A stretch of DNA of 64,000 bases from Leifsonia shinshuensis (GTDB lineage: Bacteria > Actinomycetota > Actinomycetes > Actinomycetales > Microbacteriaceae): contig NZ_CP043641.1 of assembly GCF_014217625.1 (NCBI RefSeq), positions 1,302,001-1,366,000 on the forward strand. Reading direction: 5' to 3'. Each line of letters begins with the position of its first letter. The first letter of the stretch is position 1. A program made the position numbers and the translations under genes. This document shows, in pieces, positions 1-8,185 of the stretch. Below the pieces are notes generated by a model, which had not been told where the DNA came from, searched no databases, and worked only from the letters and a program-made list of their open reading frames with translations.

Positions 1-266
1 CGGAACAGGTACTTGCCGCGGTCGCTGCCGCTCATCCGCGACCAGACCCGGTCGTAGGCGCGGCGGGCGGCGGCGACGGCCCGGTCGACGTCGGCGGAGT
101 CCGCGGTCGCGATGGTCGCGATGCGCTCCTCCGTCGCCGGGGAGATGGTCTGGAACGGCGTGCCGTGCCCGTCGACGAACTCGCCGTCGATGAAGAGCCC
201 GTACTGGTCGCGCAGGTTGAGGATCGCGCGCGACTCGGGGGCCGGGGCGTACTCGAGGAAGCTCAT
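1..266 (-). CDS. Aldehyde dehydrogenase family protein, N-terminal part (runs off the window)
   Basis: The 88 visible residues are the N-terminal end of an NAD(P)-dependent aldehyde dehydrogenase: the 'LFIDGEFV' strand, a 'SPATEE' turn and the 'ADVDRAVAAARRA' helix are characteristic of the family's first domain. The catalytic Cys/Glu region lies beyond base 1, so substrate cannot be read directly. It starts 17 bases after the deoC stop and is the third gene of a regulator-deoC-aldehyde dehydrogenase operon. DeoC releases acetaldehyde, so oxidation of acetaldehyde to acetate is the natural inferred role. Confidence 0.85.
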   Translation of the reverse strand, partial: MSFLEYAPAPESRAILNLRDQYGLFIDGEFVDGHGTPFQTISPATEERIATIATADSADVDRAVAAARRAYDRVWSRMSGSDRGKYLF

Positions 267-283
267 GGTGTTGTCGTCCCGTC

Positions 284-1324
284 TCAGTCGATCGTCACGT
301 AGTCGGCGCCGGAGTAATGCCCGGTGTGCAGCTTCTGGCGCTGCAGCAGCACGTCGTTGAGGAGACTGGAGGCGCCGAACCGGAACAGGTGCGGCTGCAG
401 CCAGCGCTCGCCCACGGTCTCCGCGACCGTCACGAGGTACTTGATGGCGTCCTTCGACGAGCGGATGCCGCCCGCCGGCTTCACGCCGATCTCCTCGCCG
501 GTGAGCCGGTGCCAGTCGCGCACGACCTCCAGCATCAGCAGCGTCACCGGGAGCGTCGCCGCCGGGGAGACCTTGCCGGTAGAGGTCTTGATGAAGTCGG
601 CGCCGGCGAGGATGCTCAGCCAGGACGCCCGGCGCACGTTGTCGTAGGTGTTCAGTTCGCCCGTCTCCAGGATGACCTTGAGGTGGGCGTAGCTGCCGTC
701 GTCGCGGCGGCAGGCCTCCTTGACGGCCACGATCTCGTCGAAGACGAGGCCGTAGCGGCCGGAGAGGAACGCTCCGCGATCGATGACCATGTCGATCTCG
801 TCCGCGCCGGCGGCGACCGCGTCGGCGGTGTCGGCGAGCTTGACCGGGAGGGAGGCACGGCCGCTCGGGAAGGCGGTGGCCACGGCGGCAACGTTGATGC
901 CGCCGGCCTGTCCGGTCTCGCGGGCGACGCGGGCGGCGTGGGACGCGCCGAGCGCCTCCACGGCGTAGGGCACCATGTCGCCGTAGACGCAGACCGCGGC
1001 GGGCCGCGGCGCGGTCAGGTCGCTCGGGTCGGGCGTGAGGGCCTTGGCGACCAGCGAGCGCACCTTGCCCGGCGTGTCGGCGCCCTCCAGCGTGGTCAGG
1101 TCGATCAGCTCGATGATCTTGTCGAGCGCCCACGCCTTGCTGGTGGTCTTGATGGAGCGGGTGCCGAGGCCGGCCGCGCGCTGCTCCAGGCCGACGGCGT
1201 CGATGCCGGGGATGCCGCCGAGGTAGCGCCGGAGCGAGCCCTCGGTGAGGTCGCCGCCCAGCACCTCGACGGCGCGGGCCGCCGGCGCGAGCGTGCGCAC
1301 GGGCGGAGTCGTTTCGATGGTCAT
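284..1324 (-). CDS. deoC: Deoxyribose-phosphate aldolase
   Basis: 346 residues. It cleaves 2-deoxyribose 5-phosphate to glyceraldehyde 3-phosphate and acetaldehyde by a Schiff-base mechanism. The class I aldolase signatures are present: 'EIDMVID' (Asp178), 'FIKTSTGK' with the expected Schiff-base Lys246, and 'VKPAGGIR' with the proton-relay Lys282. At 346 residues it is the long form, closer to animal DERA than to the roughly 250-residue enterobacterial enzyme. An ATG at 1324 overlaps the stop of the upstream regulator gene, so translation is probably coupled. The open frame runs further upstream but only as a shadow of that regulator. The neighbours point to use of deoxyribose or deoxynucleosides as carbon source. 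Confidence 0.93.
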   Translation of the reverse strand: MTIETTPPVRTLAPAARAVEVLGGDLTEGSLRRYLGGIPGIDAVGLEQRAAGLGTRSIKTTSKAWALDKIIELIDLTTLEGADTPGKVRSLVAKALTPDPSDLTAPRPAAVCVYGDMVPYAVEALGASHAARVARETGQAGGINVAAVATAFPSGRASLPVKLADTADAVAAGADEIDMVIDRGAFLSGRYGLVFDEIVAVKEACRRDDGSYAHLKVILETGELNTYDNVRRASWLSILAGADFIKTSTGKVSPAATLPVTLLMLEVVRDWHRLTGEEIGVKPAGGIRSSKDAIKYLVTVAETVGERWLQPHLFRFGASSLLNDVLLQRQKLHTGHYSGADYVTID

Positions 1325-2292
1325 GACGTCTGCTTTCTCATGTTCGGCACACGGCCGAGGAGGTCGTTGGCGGTCGACTCGTCGGTGATCAGGGTGGTGC
1401 ACAGCCCGCTGGCGACGACCGCGTGGGCGATGCCGTGCTTGGCCTCCCCCGCGATGACGGCGATGGAGGTGCGGGCGTTGCGGAGCTCGTCCAGCGTGAG
1501 GCCGAGCGTGCGGCTGTCCAGCTCGGGGTCGGCGACCTGCCCCGCCTCGTCGATGAACCGGCCGACCACGTCGCCGACGGCGCCCTTGGCGGCCAGCGCG
1601 AGCACGTCCTCCGCGGAGAGGTAGCCGGAGTCGACGTGCACGGAGCTGGTGTCGACCACGCCCGCGCTGAACAGGTAGGCGTTGGCGCCGCGCGCGAGGT
1701 CGAGCACGGACTGGACGGAGCGGTCGGCCTCGATCGCGCGGCGAGTGGCCGCGTGCTCGAAGATCGCCGGGCTCGGGAGGAGGGTCGCGGTGCCCTGGGC
1801 CTTGCGGGCCATCACGACGGCGGTGTCCGCGGCGGCGGTGGCCTGCCGGGTGCTCGAGACGCTGCCGTTGATCTGGACCGGGTTCACGCCGACCGCCCAG
1901 CCCGGGCGCAGCCGGGCGGCGACGGCGTGCAGCGTGCGGCCCCAGCTCACGCCGAGCGTGCGCGGCACGGGACGCAGGGTCGTCAGGTAGTCGGCCGCGG
2001 CCTGTGCGACGCGGGCCTGGGAGTCGGCGTCCGACTCCGCGGCGGGGACGACGACGGCGTCCTCCAGCCCGTAGAAGCCGCACAGCTCGCGCTCCAGCGA
2101 GAACTTCCTGGCGCTCGGGTGGACGATCTCGATGCGCACGAAACCGTGCTCGCGCGCCGCCACCAGGAGCCGGCCGACCTTCCAGCGGGAGACGTTGAGG
2201 GCGACGCCGATCTCGTCCTGGGTCTTGCCGGCTTCGTAGTACAGCTCTGCGGCTTTGACGGCGAGGATCTCGTCGGTATCGTTCAGGGCCAC
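1321..2292 (-). CDS. SorC/DeoR-type sugar-binding transcriptional regulator
   Basis: 323 residues. An N-terminal helix-turn-helix (about residues 20-47, 'KTQDEIGVALNVSRWKVGRL') is followed by a sugar-phosphate-sensing SorC C-terminal domain of the phosphosugar-isomerase-like fold ('GVSWGRTLHAVA' in the middle). Being first in the operon with deoC and the aldehyde dehydrogenase, it is very likely a deoxyribose-phosphate-responsive repressor, functionally like Bacillus DeoR, which belongs to this family and not to the DeoR/FruR family. The start is GTG at 2292, six bases from a TAAGCT -10 box, so the mRNA may be leaderless. Two dyads lie in the intergenic region shared with the ROK gene. Confidence 0.88.
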   Translation of the reverse strand: MALNDTDEILAVKAAELYYEAGKTQDEIGVALNVSRWKVGRLLVAAREHGFVRIEIVHPSARKFSLERELCGFYGLEDAVVVPAAESDADSQARVAQAAADYLTTLRPVPRTLGVSWGRTLHAVAARLRPGWAVGVNPVQINGSVSSTRQATAAADTAVVMARKAQGTATLLPSPAIFEHAATRRAIEADRSVQSVLDLARGANAYLFSAGVVDTSSVHVDSGYLSAEDVLALAAKGAVGDVVGRFIDEAGQVADPELDSRTLGLTLDELRNARTSIAVIAGEAKHGIAHAVVASGLCTTLITDESTANDLLGRVPNMRKQTS

Positions 2293-2298
2293 GCGTCC

Positions 2299-2304
2299 AG
2301 CTTA
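2299..2304 (-). promoter_or_regulatory. Putative -10 box of the SorC-deoC operon
   Basis: TAAGCT on the minus strand, six bases before the GTG start; a leaderless transcript is predicted. No clear -35 was identified. Confidence 0.4.
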
Positions 2305-2313
2305 GGTCGGTGT

Positions 2314-2345
2314 GCAACGGTTGCGCGTTCACCGCTCAAATGAGC
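2314..2345. promoter_or_regulatory. Two dyads, candidate operators for the SorC regulator
   Basis: GCAAC-G-GTTGC (2314-2324) and GCTCA-AA-TGAGC (2334-2345) are perfect inverted repeats in the 80-base divergent region. TGCAA-type half sites are typical of SorC-family operators. They lie just upstream of the regulator's own -10 box and of that of the ROK gene, so one regulator could control both transcripts. This is inference from position and symmetry. Confidence 0.45.
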
Positions 2346-2360
2346 AGGGCCGGTTTCGTT

Positions 2361-2366
2361 TATCGT
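2361..2366 (+). promoter_or_regulatory. Putative -10 box of the ROK kinase gene
   Basis: TATCGT ends six bases before the GTG start at 2373, again predicting a leaderless message. Confidence 0.4.
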
Positions 2367-2372
2367 TGGCTC

Positions 2373-3329
2373 GTGTCTGCCACTCCCCTCGCACTCGCCG
2401 TCGACTTCGGCGGAACCAAGGTCGAAGCCGCCCTCGTCGACGCGGACGGCGTCCTCCTCCCCGGCTCCCGTCACCGCCTCCCGACCGGCCGCACGGCGAC
2501 GGTCGCCGACCTGGAGGCCTCGGTCGGCGGTGTCGTGCGCGACGCGTTCGCGGCGCTGCCCGACGGCGCGGAGATCGTCGGCGTCGGCATCGGCTGCGCC
2601 GGCCCGATCGACCGCAGGCGCGGCTTGGTCTCGCCGCTCAACGTCCCGGACTGGCGCGACTACCCGCTGCGCGACTTCATCGGCTCTGTCGCGGCCTCGG
2701 CCGGCCTCCACGTGCCGGTGACGCTGGAGATGGACGGCGTGGCGATCACCATGGCCGAGCACTGGGTGGGCGCCGCGCAGGGCGTCGACAACGTCATGGG
2801 AATGGTGGTCTCGACCGGCATCGGCGGCGGCCTCATCGTCGACGGCCGGGTCATCACCGGGCCGACCGGCAACGCCGGGCACATCGGGCACGTGGAGGTC
2901 GGCGACATCCGAGGCGAGGACACCTTCGGCGCCCCGTACGCCCTGGAGGCCATCGCCTCCGGCCCGCACACCGTCGCCTGGGCGCGCCGGCAGGGCTTCA
3001 CCGGCGGAACGGGCGAGGAGCTCGCGGCGGCGTACGCCGCAGGGGACGAGGTCGCGGTCGCCGCGATCACCCGCACGGGCCGCGCCGTCGGCCACGCGAT
3101 CGCTTCCGCGACCGCGCTGCTCGACCTGGAGCTGGTCGCGATCGGCGGCGGGTTCTCGCACTCCACCCCCGACCTCTTCACGCACATGCGCGAGGTCATC
3201 GAAGCGCACTACTTCCCGTTCGTCCGCAAGGTGCGGATCGTCCCGAGCGCCCTCTCCTCCGAGGGACCGCTCATCGGAGCGGCCGCCCTCATCCACCGCA
3301 GCGAACTGCTGCCGGCCAACCCGCGCTGA
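2373..3329 (+). CDS. ROK family sugar kinase-like protein
   Basis: 318 residues from a GTG at 2373. That start places the phosphate-binding strand 'AVDFGGTK' at the very N-terminus, as usual for ROK kinases; the frame's earlier ATG adds a tail unlike the family and overlaps the -10 box. The second ATPase-type motif 'GIGGGLIVDGR' and the sugar-site region 'GNAGHIGH' are visible. The zinc-binding CxCGxxGCxE segment that normally follows in ROK kinases is absent, replaced by a GDIRGEDTFGAP-type stretch. Probably a hexose or N-acylmannosamine-type kinase; the substrate is unknown. It is divergent from the deoC operon and may share its regulator. Confidence 0.82.
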   Translation: MSATPLALAVDFGGTKVEAALVDADGVLLPGSRHRLPTGRTATVADLEASVGGVVRDAFAALPDGAEIVGVGIGCAGPIDRRRGLVSPLNVPDWRDYPLRDFIGSVAASAGLHVPVTLEMDGVAITMAEHWVGAAQGVDNVMGMVVSTGIGGGLIVDGRVITGPTGNAGHIGHVEVGDIRGEDTFGAPYALEAIASGPHTVAWARRQGFTGGTGEELAAAYAAGDEVAVAAITRTGRAVGHAIASATALLDLELVAIGGGFSHSTPDLFTHMREVIEAHYFPFVRKVRIVPSALSSEGPLIGAAALIHRSELLPANPR

Positions 3330-3330
3330 C

Positions 3331-3511
3331 AACTCCGGAGTCCTTGTCAGACACGCCGCCGCGGTCTCCGTAACTCCGGAGATCCGGGCCGGTCGCGTGG
3401 CGAGCTCCGGAGTTAGGTCGCGTCGTCAATTCCGGAGATTCGGGCGGCCGGGGCCGGGATGTCCGGAACTACGGGCGGATCGGGGTGCTGCGCGGGCAGG
3501 ACTCCGGAGTT
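3331..3511. repeat. Cluster of about six CTCCGGAG-centred short repeats
   Basis: Copies are centred near 3336, 3377, 3408, 3433, 3463 and 3505. The shared pattern is an AACTCCGGAGTT-like palindrome, often followed within one or two bases by CGGGC or CGGTC. Spacing is 25-41 bases, so this is an interspersed array and not a simple tandem repeat. It fills the whole gap between the convergent ROK and MFS genes. No coding potential is seen. Function unknown: transcription termination, a protein-binding array or a decayed repetitive element are all possible. Confidence 0.6.
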
Positions 3512-3515
3512 GCGG

Positions 3516-4754
3516 TCAGCGGTCTTCGAGCGGCACCGGCCGGGCGACGACGGCGCCGGCGGCCGCGGCGGCCAACGCGGTCGCGGTCAGCACGACCATC
3601 GGCACCGTCCAGCCGCCGGTCGCCTGGTGGAGGATGCCGACCACGAGCGGTCCCAGCGCACCGAGGGTGTAGCCGAGGCCCTGGGTGAAGCCGCTCAGCG
3701 CGACCGAGCCGGCGTGCGTGCGCGTGCGCACGTTGATGAGCACCAGGCTCAGCGGGAACAGCAGCGGGCCGAGGCCGGCGAACGCCACCCACAGCCAGGT
3801 CGCCGTCGACGGCGCGAAGATCAGCCCCGCGTAGCCCGCGACGAAGAACGCGACGCCGGCGTAGATCAGCAGCGAGACGTTCCGCATCCGCGCGGCGAGC
3901 AACGGCACCAGCAGCCCGGCCGGGATACCCATCCCGGCGTAGATCGACAGCAGCGCGCCCGCCTCCGCCGGCGGCGTCCCGGCGACATCGTGAACGAGCT
4001 GCGGCAGCCACGCGAACATCGCGTACGCGTTCAGGCTCGACACCGCGAACACGACCGCCATCGCCCAGGCCAGCCCGGAACGCCAGATGCGGCGGATCAG
4101 CGAGCGGTCGGCCTCCTCGACCTCCACGTCGTGGGCGGCGTGCGCGGGCCGGTGGGTGACGAGGATGCGCAGCCAGGGCAGGATCGCCAGCACGCTGACC
4201 AGCGCCCACATCCCGACCGACACATGCCAGCCGGCGGAGTCCGCGACTGGCACGGCGACGAGCGGCGGCAGCAGCGTGCTCACCGACATCACGGTGGCGT
4301 AGAGCGCCGTCACCAGGCCGATCCGGTCCGGGAAGTAGCGCTTCACGAGCGGAGGCAGCAGCACGTTGCCGACGCCCATGCCCGCGAACGTGACGGCAGA
4401 GCCGACGGCCAGCATGACGAACGACCCGGCGGTCGCGCGCAGCAGGTGCCCGGTCAGCATCACGCCGAGCGCGATCAGCAGCACGGCCTCCAGCGAGAGC
4501 CGGCGGGTGAATGTCGGCGCCAGGAGGCCGAAGAGCGCGAAGCAGACCGGCGGCAGCATCCCGAGCAGGCCGACGCCGACGCTCGACACCGGGAACTCGA
4601 CCCGGATCTCGGCGAAGATCGGCGAGAGCGCCGCGACCGCCGTGCGCAGGTTCGCCGCGACGAGCAGGATGCCGAGCAGCGCGACCGTGCGGCCCTGCCA
4701 GAGCGGGCGCGCGGCCGACGCCGACGCGGTGGTGTCCTGGTTCGCCTCGGTCAC
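3516..4754 (-). CDS. CynX/NimT-type MFS transporter
   Basis: 412 residues with about twelve hydrophobic helices. The 'LGILLVAANLRTAVAALSP' N-terminal helix is typical of the cyanate/nitroimidazole (CynX/NimT) branch of the major facilitator superfamily, so this is probably an exporter or anion/small-molecule permease of the cytoplasmic membrane. Substrate cannot be deduced. The GTG start at 4754 overlaps the ribF stop by four bases (GTGA), suggesting co-translation with ribF, although this neighbour is not a usual riboflavin gene. Downstream lies the CTCCGGAG repeat cluster. Confidence 0.88.
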   Translation of the reverse strand: MTEANQDTTASASAARPLWQGRTVALLGILLVAANLRTAVAALSPIFAEIRVEFPVSSVGVGLLGMLPPVCFALFGLLAPTFTRRLSLEAVLLIALGVMLTGHLLRATAGSFVMLAVGSAVTFAGMGVGNVLLPPLVKRYFPDRIGLVTALYATVMSVSTLLPPLVAVPVADSAGWHVSVGMWALVSVLAILPWLRILVTHRPAHAAHDVEVEEADRSLIRRIWRSGLAWAMAVVFAVSSLNAYAMFAWLPQLVHDVAGTPPAEAGALLSIYAGMGIPAGLLVPLLAARMRNVSLLIYAGVAFFVAGYAGLIFAPSTATWLWVAFAGLGPLLFPLSLVLINVRTRTHAGSVALSGFTQGLGYTLGALGPLVVGILHQATGGWTVPMVVLTATALAAAAAGAVVARPVPLEDR

Positions 4755-5695
4755 GCGCGCTCGGCTGTCAGGATCCGCCTGGCCTGCTCGACGTCGTCCG
4801 CGATCTGCGCGATCAGCGGCTCGATCCCGGCGTACGCGACCATGCCGCGGATGCGCTCGGAGAACGCCACGTCGACGGTGTGGCCGTAGAGGTCGAGCTC
4901 GCGATCGAGCACGTAGGCCTCCACCTGCTTCTGCGGAACGCCCTCGAACGTCGGGTTGTTGCCGACCGAGATCGCGGCGGGATAACGCGCGCCGTCGTCG
5001 TCGGTCAGCCAGCCGGCGTAGACGCCGTCGGCCGGGATGAGGCCCTCCGACTCCGGCGACAGGTTCGCGGTCGGGAAGCCGAGCTCGCGTCCGCGCGCCG
5101 CCCCGTGGACGACGATCCCGCGCACGGTCGGCACGGTGCCGAGCAGTTCGGCGGCGTGACCGACGTCGCCGGCTGCCAGCAGCTCGCGGATCCAGGTGGA
5201 GGACACGCGGCGGCCGTGCTCGGGTCGCACGTCGTCGATCAGCTCGACGGTGAAGCCGTACCGCTCCCCCAGGTCACGTAGCATCGCCACGTCGCCGGCG
5301 CCGCGCGCGCCGAACCGGAAGTCGCTGCCCACCAGCACCGCGGCGGCGTGCAGCCGGTCGACCAGGATGTGACGCACGAACTCCTCGGGAGGCAGGTCGG
5401 CGAGCGGGCGGTCGAAGGCGACCATGAGCGTCGCGTCGATCCCGGTCTCGGCCAGCAGCTCCAGCTTCTGTCGGTTGCTCACCAGCGACGCCGGGCACTT
5501 CTCGGGCGCCAGCAGCTCCAGCGGGTTGCGATCGAAGGTGATCACCGCGGCGGTCAGCCCGCGCTCGGCGGCGACTGCGCGCAGCCGTTCGATCACGGCG
5601 CGGTGACCGGTGTGGACGCCGTCGAACTTGCCGATCGTGACCGCGCTCGGCCCGAAGCCGTCGGGGATCTCCTCGACGGAGCCGAACACCTTCAC
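4751..5695 (-). CDS. ribF: Bifunctional riboflavin kinase / FAD synthetase
   Basis: 314 residues. It phosphorylates riboflavin to FMN and adenylylates FMN to FAD. The N-terminal nucleotidylyltransferase domain has 'VTIGKFDGVHTGHR' (HxGH motif); the C-terminal flavokinase domain has 'GRELGFPTANL' and 'GVYAGWL'. The GTG start at 5695 gives the normal 'VKVFGSVEEIP' N-terminus and overlaps the preceding stop (GTGA); the longer open frame upstream is a shadow. It belongs to a tightly overlapping minus-strand run with truB, a common pairing in bacteria, here with two small membrane-protein genes in between. Confidence 0.95.
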   Translation of the reverse strand: MKVFGSVEEIPDGFGPSAVTIGKFDGVHTGHRAVIERLRAVAAERGLTAAVITFDRNPLELLAPEKCPASLVSNRQKLELLAETGIDATLMVAFDRPLADLPPEEFVRHILVDRLHAAAVLVGSDFRFGARGAGDVAMLRDLGERYGFTVELIDDVRPEHGRRVSSTWIRELLAAGDVGHAAELLGTVPTVRGIVVHGAARGRELGFPTANLSPESEGLIPADGVYAGWLTDDDGARYPAAISVGNNPTFEGVPQKQVEAYVLDRELDLYGHTVDVAFSERIRGMVAYAGIEPLIAQIADDVEQARRILTAERA

Positions 5696-6171
5696 GAACG
5701 CGCCTCGTCGCGCGGCTTGTGCTTCGACAGATAAAGCAGGCCGAGGATCGGCAGGGCCAGCGGGATGAACAGGTAGCCCATGCCGTAGACCGACCAGACG
5801 GTGGCGTCGCGCCCGAACGGGTCGATGTCGTGGAGGCCCAGCGTCGCCGGCGCGAACAGGCTGAGCGTCCCGATCACGAGCACGCCCACCAGCTCGAAGG
5901 TGATCGTGATCCACGCCACCCGGTACCAGACCCGCCCCGGCGCGACGAGCGCGATGGTGGCGACGATGTAGACGGCCGCGGAGAGCGCGGACAGCGTGAA
6001 CGCGACCGGCGCCTCGTGGAAGCGGTCGATGATCTGGAAGACGCTGCGGCCGGTCGCGGCCAGCGCCAGCACGCCGTAGACGAACACGAGGACGCGGCCG
6101 ACGCCGGAGACGCGGCGCCTGGGCGCCTCGCCACCGCTCTGCTCGCGGGCGGACATGGTGTGGTGGGACAT
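5692..6171 (-). CDS. Conserved small membrane protein, four helices
   Basis: 159 residues. After a polar, histidine-containing N-terminus there are four predicted membrane helices (about residues 25-45, 57-77, 85-107 and 128-148) and a short basic tail. I recognise no catalytic motif or named family. A second start exists at residue 6. The stop overlaps the ribF GTG by four bases. Position between truB and ribF, with another small four-helix protein next to it, suggests a pair working together; function unknown. Confidence 0.75.
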   Translation of the reverse strand: MSHHTMSAREQSGGEAPRRRVSGVGRVLVFVYGVLALAATGRSVFQIIDRFHEAPVAFTLSALSAAVYIVATIALVAPGRVWYRVAWITITFELVGVLVIGTLSLFAPATLGLHDIDPFGRDATVWSVYGMGYLFIPLALPILGLLYLSKHKPRDEARS

Positions 6172-6252
6172 CGGTAACGATTCTATTCGCGACGCGTCAG
6201 GTCATCGTGCGCGGCCCTGACCCTCCCGCGACGGCCTGACCCTCCCGATAGC

Positions 6253-6621
6253 TCAGGCGCCCTGTACGAACCAGATCTGCCCCATCCGGTACACCATCAC
6301 CGCGATGGCGAGGCAGACCCCGCCGAGGATGACGGTGCTCCACCTGTTGCGCTCGATCAGCGCCCAGAAGCCGCCGGCGAGCGGCAGCAGCAGCGCCGAG
6401 ATCAGGTAGATGTAGAACTCGGCGAGGCTCCCGGTCGGCGGGTTGCCCACCAGCGGGGCCACGATCGCCATGACCAGCTGCACGATCAGCAGCAGCTCGA
6501 CCAGAGCGACGGCGCCCATCGAGACGTCGCCCGGCACGCGCCCGGCGAAGCCGAGCACCAGGCAGAGCACGCCGGCCACCACGGCGACGCCGACCTGCAG
6601 CGCCACGAACCATTCGATCAT
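6253..6621 (-). CDS. Small membrane protein, four helices
   Basis: 122 residues made almost entirely of four hydrophobic segments (about residues 5-25, 34-57, 69-87, 95-113) joined by short loops. No motif was recognised. The ATG at 6621 overlaps the truB stop (ATGA), so it is translated with truB. An 81-base gap separates it from the next membrane-protein gene. The charge and length resemble small conserved membrane proteins often seen next to actinobacterial truB, but I cannot name a function. Confidence 0.72.
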   Translation of the reverse strand: MIEWFVALQVGVAVVAGVLCLVLGFAGRVPGDVSMGAVALVELLLIVQLVMAIVAPLVGNPPTGSLAEFYIYLISALLLPLAGGFWALIERNRWSTVILGGVCLAIAVMVYRMGQIWFVQGA

Positions 6622-7541
6622 GCGGAGGCGATCTCGTCGGTCGGGAAATTCACGAGGGTCCTGGCTTCCTTTCCGCGGAACTCGATGAGCCCCACGAGGT
6701 GGCCGCCGGGGGCGATGGCCGCGACGGGTCCGCCTCCCGGTCCCTCCCGATCGGCGATGTGGATGCGCCGGCCGTGCGTCAGGTCGATCGCCTGCTGCTC
6801 GGTCAGCTCGAGCGTCTCGAACAGGTCCGAGGCGGCTCGCGCAGCGGGGATGAGGGCCGCCGCGGCATCGAGCGTATCGAGTTCGCCGGCCTCCCGCACA
6901 TCGAACGGGCCCACCCGTGTGCGGCGCAGGGCCGTGAGGTGGCCGCCGACCCCGAGGTCGGCGCCGAGGTCGCGCGCGAGCGAGCGGATGTACGTGCCGG
7001 AGGAGCAGACCACGCGCACGTCGAGCTCGATCGCGACCGGCGCCTCCGGATCGGGCAGCCGCCTGGCCGCCAGCAGCTCGAACTCCGCGATGGTCACCGC
7101 GCGTGCCTGCAGGACGACCTCCTCGCCCGCCCGCACCCGCGCGTAGGCGCGCTTGCCGTCCACCTTGATCGCGCTGACCGAGCTCGGGACCTGCTCGATC
7201 TCGCCGGTGAGCGCCCGGATGCCGCGAGCGATGCCCTCGTCGGCGACCGCGGCGACGGCGGCCGGGTCGGCCTCCGCTACCACATCGCCCTCGGCGTCGT
7301 CGGTGGTCGTGGTCGCGCCGAGCCGGATGGTCGCCAGGTACTCCTTGTCGGCGCCGACGATGTAGGTCAGCAGCCGCGTGGACGAGTTGACTCCGAGGAT
7401 GAGGAGTCCGGTGGCCATCGGGTCGAGCGTGCCCGCGTGGCCCACCTTGCGGGTGCCGGCCAGCCGGCGGACGCGCGCGACGACGTCGTGGCTCGTCCAG
7501 CCGCCGGGCTTGTCGACCAGGATCAGACCGCTGCCGGTCAT
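6618..7541 (-). CDS. truB: tRNA pseudouridine(55) synthase
   Basis: 307 residues. It makes pseudouridine 55 in the T-loop of tRNAs. The N-terminal 'LVDKPGGWTSHDVV' and the catalytic-aspartate motif 'GHAGTLDPMATGLL' identify it, with 'SGTYIRSLARDLG' later and an actinobacterial C-terminal extension. Usually truB follows rbfA; here it follows a tetR, whose stop overlaps the truB ATG (ATGA), while rbfA lies 5 kb away. Expression may therefore depend on the tetR promoter at about 8190. Confidence 0.95.
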   Translation of the reverse strand: MTGSGLILVDKPGGWTSHDVVARVRRLAGTRKVGHAGTLDPMATGLLILGVNSSTRLLTYIVGADKEYLATIRLGATTTTDDAEGDVVAEADPAAVAAVADEGIARGIRALTGEIEQVPSSVSAIKVDGKRAYARVRAGEEVVLQARAVTIAEFELLAARRLPDPEAPVAIELDVRVVCSSGTYIRSLARDLGADLGVGGHLTALRRTRVGPFDVREAGELDTLDAAAALIPAARAASDLFETLELTEQQAIDLTHGRRIHIADREGPGGGPVAAIAPGGHLVGLIEFRGKEARTLVNFPTDEIASA

Positions 7542-8185
7542 GCGCTCTCGCCGGCGACGTCGAGGACCAGCTGCAGCTTGGTGCGGAAGGTGGACTCGAT
7601 GATCTCGGTGGCGCAGACGTCCTTGCCGTACTCGGCGGGGAGCTTGAGCCCGAGCAGCGTGTTCAGCAGCATGCCCTCGGCGAGGAAGGTGCGCGCCTCG
7701 TCGGGCGAGAAGCCGACCTGGTCGCGGACCAGCTTGTAGATCGCGAGGAAGCCCTCCCGCGCGCGCTCGCCGATCACGGCGTCGTTGCCCATTCCGAAGG
7801 CCTGCATGAGCGAGAGCAGGATGCCGCGGTCCTCGATGAGGTTGACGTACGCGAGGCCCAGCCTGCGGCCGATCTCGTGGTGCTCGCCGACCGCGCCGTC
7901 CTCCCCCGCGGGCGATCCGTCGGCCTTCCAGCCGTCGATGGTGGCCTGGAAGCTCGCCATCAGCTTGTCGAGCGCGCGCTGCAGGACCTCCACGAAGAGG
8001 TTCTCCTTGCTGCCGAACATCCGCACCACGTAGGGCTGGCTGATCCCGGCCGCCTTGGCGATCTGGTCCGTGGTCGCGCCGAAGTAGCCGCGCTCCCCGA
8101 ACACGAGGCTCGCCGCGCCGAGGATCTGCTCGCGCCGCTCGGCCGAGGGGATCCGTTCACTGATCGCCGAAGTCATGCTTGACAT
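7538..8185 (-). CDS. TetR family transcriptional regulator
   Basis: 215 residues. The N-terminal TetR helix-turn-helix is at about residues 14-60 ('TTDQIAKAAGISQPYVVRMF'); the rest is the ligand-binding domain. An ATG at 8185 and a second at 8176 are both possible starts. It is divergent from a DHA2 drug exporter and the intervening 95 bases hold two 16-bp dyads, the classic arrangement for a TetR repressor of its own gene and of the pump. It is also the first gene of the truB-ribF run, an unusual coupling of a drug-sensing repressor to tRNA-modification and flavin genes. Confidence 0.9.
   Translation of the reverse strand: MSSMTSAISERIPSAERREQILGAASLVFGERGYFGATTDQIAKAAGISQPYVVRMFGSKENLFVEVLQRALDKLMASFQATIDGWKADGSPAGEDGAVGEHHEIGRRLGLAYVNLIEDRGILLSLMQAFGMGNDAVIGERAREGFLAIYKLVRDQVGFSPDEARTFLAEGMLLNTLLGLKLPAEYGKDVCATEIIESTFRTKLQLVLDVAGESA

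Noticed and set aside
2310..2372. Upstream extension of the ROK kinase to an ATG at 2310
   Set aside because: It would add 21 residues unlike the family and overlap the -10 boxes and dyads; GTG at 2373 fits better.
3331..3511. CRISPR array reading of the CTCCGGAG cluster
   Set aside because: Units are only about 12 bases, spacing is irregular and no cas gene is present.
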